From Antedon mediterranea (lineage: Eukaryota > Echinodermata > Crinoidea > Comatulida > Antedonidae): a stretch of 64,000 nt of DNA. The notes under the pieces are model-generated. The model did not search any database, was not told where the DNA came from, and worked only from the letters and a program-made list of their open reading frames with translations. The position numbers and the translations under genes are program-made. The DNA is taken from contig NC_092676.1 of NCBI RefSeq assembly GCF_964355755.1, positions 11,268,288-11,332,287 on the forward strand, in the 5' to 3' direction. Of this stretch, positions 48,025-58,934 are shown piece after piece; position 1 is the first letter of the stretch, and every line of letters begins with the position of its first letter.

Positions 48025-48384
48025 CCAGGTAAAAATTCCAGTTGAGAACAGTTGGAAATTTCAACTGGTCCAACTGGTCTTCAACTGGTCTAACTGGTTT
48101 CCAACTGGTTCAACTGGTTTTAACAACTGGTCAACTGGTTTTTCAACTGGTCTAACTGGTTTTTCCAACTGGTAAACTGGTTTTTCCAACTGGTCAACTG
48201 GTTTTTCAACTGGTCAACTGGTTTTTCAACTGGTCAACTGGTTTTTCAAACTGGTCAACTGGTTTTTCAAACTGGTCAACTGATTTTTCAAACTGGTCAA
48301 CTGGTTTTTCAACAGGTCAACTGGTTTTTCCAACTGGCCAACTGGTATTCCAAAGCTCAACTGAGTTCAACTAGTCAAGTGGTC

Positions 48385-50142
48385 AGGCCCGTACCCAGGG
48401 GGGGTGCGTTGGGTGCAGACGCACCCCCCCAAGTCCCAAAAGGTCCACTATTTCCTCGGTTGGTATTTTTTCTTGTCTTGTTTAACTAAAGACAATATCA
48501 TTATATATATACAAAATTTACATTATCAATGGTATACAAACAAAAATATGCTAATATAAAATGAAAAAATACCGGTAATTAAATTACGGAATCTGAACTG
48601 ACTACAAACTCGATGTAAAACATGCGCAGTCGATCATGTGACGACAAGCAATAGCTTAGCGCTTCATGTACGCGGTACGCGGTAAAGTGTTTGCTGGAGA
48701 AATACAGACAACTTAACGTCAGGGAACACGTGTACTTTTTGTCGGGGAATATAATATACAGTAAAAAGCGTTCGCGTTCACTTCGTAGCTAGCTTCAGCG
48801 CCTAGAAAACCGCGACGTTTCATTGACCGTGAGAGTACGTCAGAGTGATATTATGCACTTTATATGCATTCATTATTGCCAGCGATCTAACTTACTACTA
48901 AACAATAGCTAGGTACGCACTTGTCTGGCGGTATCCCTTTGTACGAATCGTTCAACGTTGGGTCGAGACGCGTGATATCAAGTTTCATCCAGGGACCAAA
49001 ATGTGTAATGTGTTATTTTCCAGGCGAAGTTTACCGACGGTTACGTCGTGTACTGCGTCGACGTACGCTACACTACAGCAAAAACGAATTATGTTAATTG
49101 TTCGTTTGTTCACCAATTTTTTAATTTACAAGTAACCTTCTGTACCGTGGGGCACCTAAAATAAATTTTTCATCCATTACTAAACAAAAAAACATGCCAT
49201 TTTCGCTTAGCCAACATTATAGCTATAGTTATTACATTTTCAATATCCTGTATGTCATGAATTTCTCACCACTCGGAAGTCCAGATGGTACGCATGCATA
49301 CACCTGGGAGGAATAAACTTTTTTCCCCGACTGAAAAAGGTCTACGCTTGCGTTTTTTAAGCCTCTAGGCCTGATGTTTCCAAAGTATAAAATGCAATTT
49401 TTTGAAGACCTGCAGCTCTAGTTTTAAACATTTTCTTAGCTCAGCCCCAACAATAAAGCTGGTCATATTTCGAAGAACAAGAAGTACATTTTCCGGGACC
49501 TAACATCTCTATTTTTCAAACATTTCTTAGCTCAGTCACAACCCATGATAGGGACTTATATATTTTTTTTCATGTTTTGAAGTATAAATAAGTCCAAATT
49601 CCAGGACCTCCAACTCTATTTTTCAAAATTTTCTTTGAACTTTTATTTTTTAACTTGAAAAATATGGATTGAAACCGTCATCGCGCATCGTTTTTTTGCA
49701 CGCAGTATTTTATTTATGCATTATAAAAAATGGAAAAAATGGCTACCCTAAATCTGATTAAAAAGACCTCAAATGACGCTAGAACGCGTTGCTTCCGGGG
49801 GCGGGGGTCCTTGGCGGCCCCTGGCCCTCAGCCTAGTGATGCTCGCTTCGCTCGCATAGCCCCCTTGTCGGGGAATGTAGCCCCCGCGTCGGGAAGATCC
49901 TGGCGCCACCCCTGCTGAGTTGGCCTCATCATGAAAGCGTTAAGTTCTGGTGTCCATCGTTCAACTAGCCCAAGCCACAACAGAGAGTCTTACATCAGTC
50001 TTTAGAACGTCAAATAACGCAAATTTTTCCAGGGCCTTCGGCCCCTGGACCCTGACCGGGGCCCTTGGCGGCCCCCTGGCCCCCAGCCATTGTTGCTCGC
50101 TTCGCTCCCACCCCCCCATTATAAATGCTGCATACGGGCCTG
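48385..50142. mobile_element. Nested element with AGGCCCGTA ends
   Basis: AGGCCCGTACCCAGGGGGG at the left and TACGGGCCTG at the right interrupt the AACTGGT array. GTGGTC lies at 48379-48384 and 50143-50148, a probable 6-bp duplication. It is GC-rich near both ends. Its interior includes a near copy of the hAT-like element of 30205-31161 at 48990-49914. No gene. Confidence 0.65.
48990..49914. repeat. Second copy of the hAT-like sequence of 30205-31161
   Basis: The two copies share GGGACCAAAATGTGTAATG through CTGGCGCCACCCCTG with small differences. The copy here lacks the CAGTGGTGGCGCCAG left end. Confidence 0.75.
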
Positions 50143-50215
50143 GTGGTCCAATTGGTTTTTCAACCGGGCAACTGGTTGTTTCAATTGGTTTTGCAACTAG
50201 TTTTTTTCCTAACAA

Positions 50216-51184
50216 CCAAAGGAATTCGGAGAAGAGCGAAAGCGGATGGCTGGGTGTACGTCGTGGGAGTACGGGAGAGGACCCAGGGGAGAGGTGGGGG
50301 GGGGGGTGTTCTGGATTGAGGTGACGGGAATAGAAGCATGGTCCGTAAATTACCATTCAAAATATAATTAATATTATTATTTGTAATCCTATATTATTGC
50401 AACAAACAATTATTTAAATTAAATCAAATAAAATCGAGTAAAGAATAAGAAATACTCCACAACTTTTTGAAAATAATGGAGCATGCGTCGTATAGGCCGG
50501 CAGACTGTAAACAACCAATCAGAAAACTGCAAGCCAACGGCCGGCCAAAAACGGCTCCCTTTGTTTTTGTGTCAGTGTAGCTCGGCGGCAAAATCGGCGA
50601 TCACGCAGCACAGAGATGCCAGGTCTAGAATAGGTATTATTGGCTAATCGCATCAAATTAAGGATGAGGCACAAATCTTGCTGTTTTATAAAAGGTAGGC
50701 CTGACATATATGTCTATTATTATCTCTTATTACTATAGGTATTGGCCTACTAACTATGATCAAAGATCGACAACAAAATGGAGGCCTCGCCGCTCGCTGC
50801 TGGCTAGCCTAGCCTAGGCATATGCCACCTAGTAAGCTAGGCGCTTCAGCCTTGGCTTGCCCTACACCCTGCTAGCTGATTGATTACATGGCTGTGTACG
50901 ACCGCAAATTGTGTTATTGGCCTCTACATAGTACTAGCCTATAGTAGGCTAGAAACAAAGCCCAACAATACTATATTATTAACCTATTATTAGCCTACAT
51001 GTCATTACCACACAAACGAGATTTATTTCCATTCATTCATGATCACTTTTGTTATTTTGGCCTACTAGGCTAGGCCTCTAGTAGTTGTAGGCCCAAACTA
51101 GCTACAGTAGTACTACTGTCTCCCTGTTCTGCATGTTGTATTATCACTACTCTAGCTAGTGTCGTGATGACATGCATGGATGGC
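50216..51184. other. Interior of the 48025 element: possible first exon and AGGCCTAG cluster
   Basis: Bases 50480-50694 are unusually GC-rich for the interior and end at AAAAG|GTAGGC, a good splice donor. No long frame is present. AGGCCTAG words fill 50800-51100. Confidence 0.35.
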
Positions 51185-53250
51185 GGGTGTCACGAAACCT
51201 AAGACCACGAAAGCTCAGACCCCCTAAGACCTAAGATCACGAAAGCTAAGACCCAACACCTAAGATTACAAATATTTATCTTTCGCACCTGCCTTGTATT
51301 TTAACTCCCAACATTTATTCTGAATACCACACCTTAGAATTGGCACTTTCATGAAAAAGAATCACATAAAAAGTAACAAATACATTTTTAAATTGATGAT
51401 TTTACAGACGTTTTTCTCGCACACAAAATGACTAGCCTACAGTACAGTAGGCCTACCCCATGGGCCATGTTCAATGTTTTTGTTTCTATGGAACATCAAA
51501 AGAGCAAAAATTATATAGAGGGCTGAAAACTCTGTGGAGTCCATCTACAGTGTGGATGGAACAATGTAAAATTAAAATGGTAATGATAATAGTATAATCA
51601 TGCAAGTACGAAGAAATAAATACTGGCAAATAAATTTTAATTTAAAAATCATGATAAGTTTTTTTGTTTCGTTTTCTTTCTGTTTTTATACTTGTACTAT
51701 TATTGTTGCTCTTTTGGCGCTCCATAGAAACAAAAACATTGAGCATGGGGAGCTCGAGGAGTTACATTACAGTATACAAAGAAACACATCTGTAAAATCA
51801 TCAATTTAAAGGATTTATTTATTTGTTATTATGTGTTTCTCCTTCTGAAAGTACTTATAAGTCCTAATTTTAAAGTGCGGTGTTCAGGATAAAGTTAGTC
51901 AACAAATTTGGAGTCAAAATACAAGAAAGGCAGGTGCGTAAGAAAAACATCCCCTGAACCAACACAATGGAGTAAATATATACCAACAAACAACCCGTCA
52001 AGTTTGTTTGTTGTAAAGAAAAAATATACATTTACTCAACGGGCGAAAATAATGTGAGTTTATCTATGTTTTGCGGTAGTATTAAATTATATTTATGGTA
52101 ATAAATGAAACCTACTGTGTTTAAAATTATGTATGGATAAACAAGAATTGTTTTTAAGCTGTAGTATATCTTAGTATTTGTAATCTTAGGTGTTGGGTCT
52201 TAGCTTTCGTGATCTTAGGTCTTATGGGGTCTGAGCTTTCGTGGTCTTAGGTTTCGTGACACCCCATGGATGGCTGCTATTTTAACATATCCTAAGCCTA
52301 GGCTAGCCTACTATTACTAGGCTAGGCCTACTAATCTAATAATAAAGCAAACTAATCCATGCTGTTTTAGTCTGTCTCCGTTTCCTTAAACTAAATATCC
52401 TACATTTTTTAATTTTCCTTCAATTTTTTTCATACACAATTGCAGGTGATTTCCAGTTTACTTGAATACAACCAACATTACAAGGCTATAAACCAAACAA
52501 GTACAGCAGTACAATTTGAAGGGTAAATATATTTATGTATACTTTCTTTCTTGGAATGATCCAAGAAAATAGTTATTTATATGGCCTTTGGCCCAAATAA
52601 TATACAATGTAACAATTCAATCAATAACATTAGAGTGCGTTTAAGAATTCTGTTCTACATTAAAATGAAAAAAATATATATATTTTCCAAGCTTAGTAAT
52701 GAGATATTCGTAGTAGACATAAGATAAATATATTTTAATTTAGAGGGGTTATTTGTATAAAATGAAAATATATTTAGTTCTAATATCTGAATAAAAGGGA
52801 CAAACAAACTAATGTGAAATGATACTCATCTTCAATTGCTTGTAGAGAACATAATTTGCATAATCATTCTTTCATTTCTATTAATATATGATTCCATCTT
52901 CATTTTTTAGTAACAGTATATACATTGAGATTTGAATTTGATTTATTCTTTGTACTACCAGTATATTGTTTATTTAATCAATTTGTTTTGGTTTTTCTCT
53001 TTCAGGACTAATTTTGTCAACATGACTAAATAAAGAAGGTGGCCATAACTTCATAAATATATTACTGAATAAATGCTAGATCTCCATTTTCATGGACCTG
53101 TAAAAAGGAAACGGCAGGGACATGCTGACATTTGTGTAGATGTAAGGGGTTATGCACGTTGTTAAGACCTTTGTGGGGTAATTAACTACAGTACTGCAGA
53201 ATTGAAAGTAACTACTGTAATTGTAAATATTAAAGTTAATAAAATAAACA
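50480..53250 (+). ncRNA. Putative spliced non-coding transcript unit of the 48025 element
   Basis: Candidate exons are ~50480-50694 (donor GTAGGC), 52446-52522 (acceptor ATTGCAG, donor GTAAAT) and 53006 to ~53260 (acceptor CTTTCAG, AATAAA at about 53243). Only short frames cross the joins; for example MRHKSCCFIKGDFQFT stops early. It may be a decayed transposon gene or a genuine non-coding RNA. This rests only on splice and poly(A) consensus. Confidence 0.2.
51185..52264 (+). mobile_element. 1.1-kb foldback element, copy C (MULE-like MITE)
   Basis: It runs from GGGTGTCACGAAACC to GGTTTCGTGACACCC, with perfect 10-bp flanks CATGGATGGC (51175-51184 and 52265-52274). It is close to copy A in sequence and orientation. 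It lies in the intron-like interior of the 48025 element. Confidence 0.88.
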
Positions 53251-53518
53251 GTTAAACAATAAGTTCTGTAGTTTGTGTAATTTGTTTTTGTACTGAAATT
53301 TACCAGTTGGGAAAATTCTCAACTGGGAAAATTTACAACTGGGATTGATCAGACCAGTTGGAAAATTCACAACTGGGATTGATCAGACCAGTTGAGAAAT
53401 TTACAACTGGTAAAATTTACAACTGGGATTATCAGACCAGTTGGAAAATTCACAACTGGGAAATTTCCCAGTTGGGAATTTCCCAACTGGTATTCAACTG
53501 GAATTTTTACCTGGGTAC

Positions 53519-53833
53519 ATAACCGAAATTAACGGCGTCTCAATAGAACTTGGCCTAATAACATTAAATCTGTATGAGTTATTGATCAATAAATGTAGCG
53601 GAATGCAGCTTACCGAAAATAGCAAAGTCACCCGCTATCTGCAGTACATAAACAATTCAGGTAAATATAAAAAACAAACAATATATGTCAATATCCTATA
53701 ATTAAAGTCACTAGCTGTGATCATACATCCTCTCCTCTCTAATGCAAGATACCTCTCCTCACATGGTCCTAAAATGACGTCATTTTCTTAATAATGCGCC
53801 CTCTCTAAATATAAACTAGTTTGGGACCAAACA
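53519..53833 (-). repeat. BEL/Pao 5' LTR, outer part
   Basis: Continuation of the interrupted LTR. It matches about 43525-43903 minus the 66-bp duplication and is followed by GTGTT. Confidence 0.88.
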
Positions 53834-54520
53834 GTGTTAATGGTATAGCAGATGTGGCAGATGTAGCAATGAGAGCAAATCGGAAGTTGGGCATGGTATA
53901 TCGAGCTTTCAAGTTTTTAAATATGGATGGGTTTCTTCGTTTATATAAAGCTATTATTCGTCCGACCTTGGAATACTGCAACGTTGTTTTTAACTCGCTA
54001 CATTGTAAGGAGGAAGACCTATTGGAAAAAGTCCAAGAACGTGCCACCAAGCTTATTTTTTCTATTCGTCATTTACCTTATTCAGAAAGGCTGAAAATTC
54101 TCAACCTACCTACTCTCGCATACAGAAGGCAAGAGCTCATTTGATACAGATTTTTAAAATTTTACATGAAGTGGATAGTATTTCTGCTGATTCTTTTTTT
54201 GTGCGTGATGAAGATGTTAGAACACGTGGTCATTCTTTTAAATTGAAATTTAAGTTCTCGCGCACAAATTGGATGAGGGACTCATTTGGTCGAAAAGCTA
54301 TTATATTATGGAATTCGTTATCGGAGGATGTAGTAGCTTCAAGATCAACCAATCAATTTAAGTCCGGTCTTGAACAGGCATGGTCCAACCACCCTCTTAA
54401 ATTTGCGCCATATTCAAGAGTTGATGTAATTATCGAGAGGGGCTTATAGGCATAGCCTAGCCTCGACTCCGGACCCAGCATTGCTGAGCTCCGGAAACAA
54501 GTAAACAAGTAAACAAGTAA
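53834..54520 (+). pseudogene. 5'-truncated LINE (CR1/Jockey-type) ORF2 end
   Basis: The first + frame reads RANRKLGMVYRAFKFL, then YKAIIRPTLEYCNVVFN and RATKLIFSIRHLPYSERLK. This is the region after the reverse transcriptase in CR1/Jockey-class ORF2. A frame change near 54140 leads to RTNWMRDSFGRKAIILWNSL, the usual C-terminal block. The frame stops at 54449. The 3' end is a short run of AAACAAGT units (about 54498-54520), as CR1-like elements have. The BEL target duplication abuts its 5' end, so BEL may have inserted into this LINE. Confidence 0.8.
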
Positions 54521-54813
54521 TACATTTGTACGTATTTATTTTCTTCATCTTTAAAGCATTTTATAGTATGTATTTAATTTTTACATTTATCTGTTACCTA
54601 AAATATTTATACTTTTATAACCTTTTACATATTTTTTATTGATCTTACTTTATTCTCACACAGTACCTTTGATAAATACTGTGGTATTTGTATAACCAGA
54701 AAATCACCATGTAATTAATCTTGGAATTCTAAATGTGTTTTCTAAAAAGTTTTTTTTTAATGTTATCAAAAAATAAAAAAATGATAATTCTAAATCTGGC
54801 AAAATTTATTTAA
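54521..54813. other. Non-coding AT-rich stretch
   Basis: No feature recognised between the LINE tail and the MITE. Confidence 0.4.
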
Positions 54814-55447
54814 AGACCCCTTCCCTGCAATTTTGGACGTTTTTTGGAAAATAATACATATATATCACTTTAAAAACATTAAACCATGTCATTCCTTGTC
54901 TTAAATGTACGTTTTATGGTAAATTATGATAAAAAGTGAGAAACAATGCACTACCTAAGTAGCTCGCGGCGATCGACCTCTCGTGGACGGTCTCAGGCCT
55001 AGCCTAGCTAGGCTTAGTTTTGTAGGCCTAGCTGGTAAACATCGGTAACGTACGAACATCGTACGCTAGCTATATACCTAGCCTGACGTTGTATAGTTGC
55101 TGCATTAATTGTCTTTCTATTTTTGCCAGACTCCGTTGATACAAATTGGGGAAAACCCGGTATTTTCGCTGAAAAGTTAGGAGTCTTCCATTTGTTTTGG
55201 CTTCACGATCGATCGAAAAGTGGGCGAATTACAGGTGAAAAACAACAATATCAATCCGCGCGCAATGCATTTTGGGATTTATAGCGGCCGCTATAATTAT
55301 TAAAATCGATTTATTTTTCACATTTTTCACATTTTTAACCGTTTAAAGACGAAAAAAGTTATCGCAATAGGACCATATAGTATTATTTTTACATTAAATA
55401 TAGTTTGTGATCTTAAATTAGATCTAAAAAACGTAGGGAATGGGGCT
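54814..55447. mobile_element. TTAA-flanked MITE, 634 bp
   Basis: The left end AGACCCCTTCCCTGC and the inverse right end GTAGGGAATGGGGCT are imperfect TIRs. TTAA lies at 54810-54813 and 55448-55451. It contains AGGCCTAG words near 54995-55030 and no coding frame. It is of the same target class as 19848-20401 but a different family. Confidence 0.65.
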
Positions 55448-55451
55448 TTAA

Positions 55452-56650
55452 TAATTTTTATGTAAGTTAAATTCTGTATAATCATCATAAATAAAATACA
55501 ATAATTAAGTAATTGAACTGCTACTGTGATCTTTTCATAAATTCGTTGGCCTACTGTATATAAATGTTAAAATAAAAATTAATATTTAAACAAATCTTTG
55601 AATGTAATGTAAAAAAAAAGAAATTCACGCTAGCAAACTAACATTTTGGTAGTAGATTTTTCATAATTGCTAGTTGAAAATTTCAAAACTAGCAAATGTT
55701 TTGCTAGTGTAATTTTTGAAAAAATACGTACTTTTTAGCTTAGCCACGCTAGCCGCCGATCGCTATGTCAACAATGGCTAATAGGAACCAATTTGGTGAA
55801 AACAATTGTTTCATTTACACACCGCCGATTTACGTCAAGGAAACGCAAATAGCACCGTGAATTATGTAATGTGGTAGTTGTTAACGATGTGCATTATAAA
55901 CAGCAAGCTTTTTCCCAACACATTAAATCACGTGCATTTAGTATGTCGCTGAGTATTACATCATCAGTCACGTGATTACAGAATACGCGATTACAGAATA
56001 CGCGATCAATTTAGGGATTTAACAAAATAAATATTTTGCCTACACAGTGGTCGAAGCGCGTTTTTAATAAGTTCTAGATAGTAAACACCCCATACTTAAT
56101 GGACTCTACCAATTTTGTTTAAACGATGATCTCTTGGCACACACCACAAGGTCCTGTTGGGCGATGGGTTTTCTTACGTCTATTGTTTTTTCTGTGGAAT
56201 AATTACACTTTTCGCATCACAACTTTAATTAATGATTTACACAGCAATGGGCAAAGGATTCAATAAGGAAGAATACATTGAATAAAAATTCACTTAAGAA
56301 ATGCCGTAAGCTGTTCTCAAACTATTAATCAGCTCACTATTTAGTATATTGAGACCAACATCATGCTTCTCACGACAGGGAATTTCCTGGATAGATGAGT
56401 CGCGAGCGAGAGACGGCAGACCATTGGCCGATGAGTGAGGCGGGGTAGCTTGGACGGATTAGTTAGGGCCTACAATTTCGCTCGGTGGCAATTAAATTTT
56501 ATGTTTTAATTACGTCTGGATATAAAAAATACAAAACTCAGTTTTGACATCGGCAAATTAGGCCCTAAATTACAGTAGTATAATTTATTAATCAGATTAA
56601 CTTAGGCTAGCCTTCTCTGAACAGATAGATAGGCTTTTAGAGGCCTCAGT
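55452..56650. other. Non-coding stretch
   Basis: CTAGCAAA...TTTGCTAG inverted words lie near 55630-55710. Otherwise there is no feature. Confidence 0.35.
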
Positions 56651-56994
56651 TCAGGCTTGCCCTACTTGCAGTGTGGCCAGCGATCGAAATGAAATTATGC
56701 TAAGTGGCAGCCAAAAAGTATGCTAGGTGGCAGCACAAAATTATGACAGATTATGCCAGACACAATTAAAGCCAAAATTGAACCAAAACAGTGTATTAGA
56801 GGGCGGTGTACAGGTATGGGTATTGTTTATGTACCACAAAGGTGAGAAGAAATGTTACCAGATTTTTTCGAAATTCTGCCAGATAATAGCTACATCATAG
56901 TGAATATGCTGTAGAAATGCGTTTTTCACATTATGCCAGATTATGCCAGATTTTCTAAAATTATGCCTAGCATAAATGCTAGATGGGTCACTCT
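56651..56994. repeat. Short ATTATGCCAGA repeats
   Basis: Several dispersed ATTATG(C/A)CAGA and TATGCTAAGTGGCAGCC/TATGCTAGGTGGCAGC words occur. The run resumes right of 60924 (AGATGCCAGATTTGACC), so the 56995 element is inserted in it. Confidence 0.5.
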
Positions 56995-57488
56995 TCAGTA
57001 AGTGTCTAAAATTGTGTCCCGATACTTTAGTGGGATAGAGACTGAAAATTCATCATTAAAAAATAAAAATTCTTGACTTATATCATAATCAACGTTATTG
57101 TAAATATAATTAATTACACAAACCAAAGATAATAACATTGATATTGTTAATTTTTATAAAAATGTTTCAGGCAACCCCCTAAAACCTCATATCATGTCCC
57201 AATCGTACATCTTCAATTTTATGATCGCCATATATATTTGATAACCGTTTGTTTGTTATTGTAAAAAGTTAGTTAACCATGATTTCATGCGATTTTACTA
57301 TTCAAAATACATCTCTACATACATTAAATTTCAAACTTTAAAGTTTTAAAGTTTGGAAAAAGCTTGTCCCGCAGTTCTGTGTCATATCCGTCACATAATT
57401 TAAATGTGCCGTCTACAATTTAATGAACAGCGGGAGAAAAAATTGATTGTGCGTTGTAAACATGCGAAGATATGGAAATAAAACATCA

Positions 57489-58934
57489 TCTATATTATAA
57501 GTGAGAGAGTTTGTCTGTTTGTCTGTTTGTTCGTTATACAAAATTTTGTTACTGCACATAATCTTACATATGGGGTATCAAAATGACCGCAATTGTACCG
57601 GGAATGTTCTAAGCTATATTTCAACATCATCCGCCACCTAGGATCCAAGTTAGGGACCAAAATGTGGTCAAAACCCCCACTTTCGATGTTTGTTCGTTAT
57701 AAAAATTTCTGTGTCTGCACGTAACCATACGTATGGGGTATCAAAATGATGGCAATTGTACCCGGAAGGTTTTAAACATTTAAAAAAATTCCCCCGACTC
57801 CTGGGGTTTTTGTGGAATGGGTGGGGGGGGGGGGGGGTGGTTGTGTGGTGGTTTGTGATGTCATTTTTGCTAGGGCTCGGGGTTGTAGGCTATCGAATTG
57901 TAAAATTATACTACAAAAGTTTTACAGTATTTGAATTATCCTCAGCAAGGCGTTTGGGGAAATATAGATATAGCTATACATATTTCATTCATTAAACAAT
58001 ATGACACCTATTCAATTACACATTTAGCAAAGTACTTTAACCATATCCAGCTATTTGTTGGTCTCTTGGATTGCCTCATTACAGACATCCATACCTGTGT
58101 GAACATACACATGTTGTTTACTGTTACTGTGTTCAACTACATCACCAATCCTCCAAGGAAAAAAACGTACATTGTGGGAGAGTGGGGTTGGGAGATAGGG
58201 TTTGGGAGTTTGGTTTCAGGAGAGAGTGGGGATTTTGCTTACACCAGAATTGTGGTTGGAAACTTTTAAAGTATTTAATCATCCCTGGGAAGCGGATGGG
58301 AGTTTGGGGTGGGGATGTACATCTAGGCCTATCACCATGACCGAAACTATATTTGGAATGTTTTAAACTACATTTGAAAACTGCCACTGAGGGATTATGG
58401 GTTGGGAGTGATAATAATATAAATTGTACTGGAACCGGCTTCAACAGATCACCCAGTGTATCTGGCGTGTGTTTTTTGTAGAGGGAGGAGGAGCGAAAAT
58501 ACTAGCGTAATGAAGTAGCCTATATGATTGGATTGTACTAGGAAAAGTTACTAAATTTGAACTGTCCAGGGGAGGAGTTAAGGTTTGTTGATGGTGGCTG
58601 GGGTGGTGAAAGGAGAAAGAAGGCTGGGTGCCCGCAGTATCTAAATTACAAATTTTAATTATCAGCCAATATGACACCTATTCATTTACACAATTTACAA
58701 CGTACTACAACCATTATTAGACCCATCGTAGTTATGAATACTCCTCTCAATTCGAAGCTTAGGTTGAATTGAATTTGTCCATCACTGGGAAGATTTTGTT
58801 TTTAAGAAAGAGTATGGGGTGTTGTTGAGGGGTCGATGTTGGTGAGTATAGACAGATACTGGCGTCGGGTGTTATGTACTGAGAAGGCTGTAAACTAATT
58901 TTGAAACCCGCCCTGGGGCGGGTATAATTGCTAG
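57489..58934 (+). mobile_element. Non-autonomous Helitron, 1446 bp
   Basis: The 5' end is A|TCTATATTATAAG. The 3' end is CTAG|T, preceded by a hairpin CCCGCC-CTGG-GGCGGG (58907-58922) and an 8-base spacer. This is the rolling-circle terminus pattern, with A and T of the target on either side and no duplication. The interior has TTGTCTGTTTGT runs, three diverged ~450-bp segments beginning TATGGGGTATCAAAATGA-type words, and a poly-G tract at ~57810. There is no Rep/helicase frame. Confidence 0.7.

Larger units (their letters stand above)
48025..53514. mobile_element. 5.5-kb element with AACTGGT-minisatellite inverted ends
   Basis: The inverted ends CCAGGTAAAAATTCCAGTTG and CAACTGGAATTTTTACCTGG are perfect over 20 bp. 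They are flanked by GTAC (48021-48024 and 53515-53518), and the LTR reads on when the insert is removed. Inward lie short tandem units: (CAACTGGTTTTT) left at 48050-48384 and 50149-50215, and (ACAACTGGGA/ACCAGTTGG) right at 53300-53500. A 4-bp duplication does not settle the superfamily. No transposase gene is seen. It contains the nested elements at 48385 and 51185. Confidence 0.85.
42994..53833 (-). mobile_element. BEL/Pao LTR retrotransposon, internally deleted and disrupted
   Basis: It lies on the minus strand. The 3' LTR is 42994-43903. The 5' LTR is 47482-48024 plus 53519-53833, split by a later insertion. LTR ends read TGTAACTGCCC...GGGACCAAACA on +. GTGTT flanks both outer ends (42989-42993 and 53834-53838), a 5-bp duplication as usual for LTR elements. 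A purine-rich tract (minus strand, 43904-43916) adjoins the 3' LTR as a polypurine tract should. Confidence 0.88.

Noticed and set aside
58142-58444. 100-residue minus-strand frame as a gene
   Set aside because: It lies inside the non-autonomous Helitron and overlaps three plus-strand frames of similar length. There is no domain.
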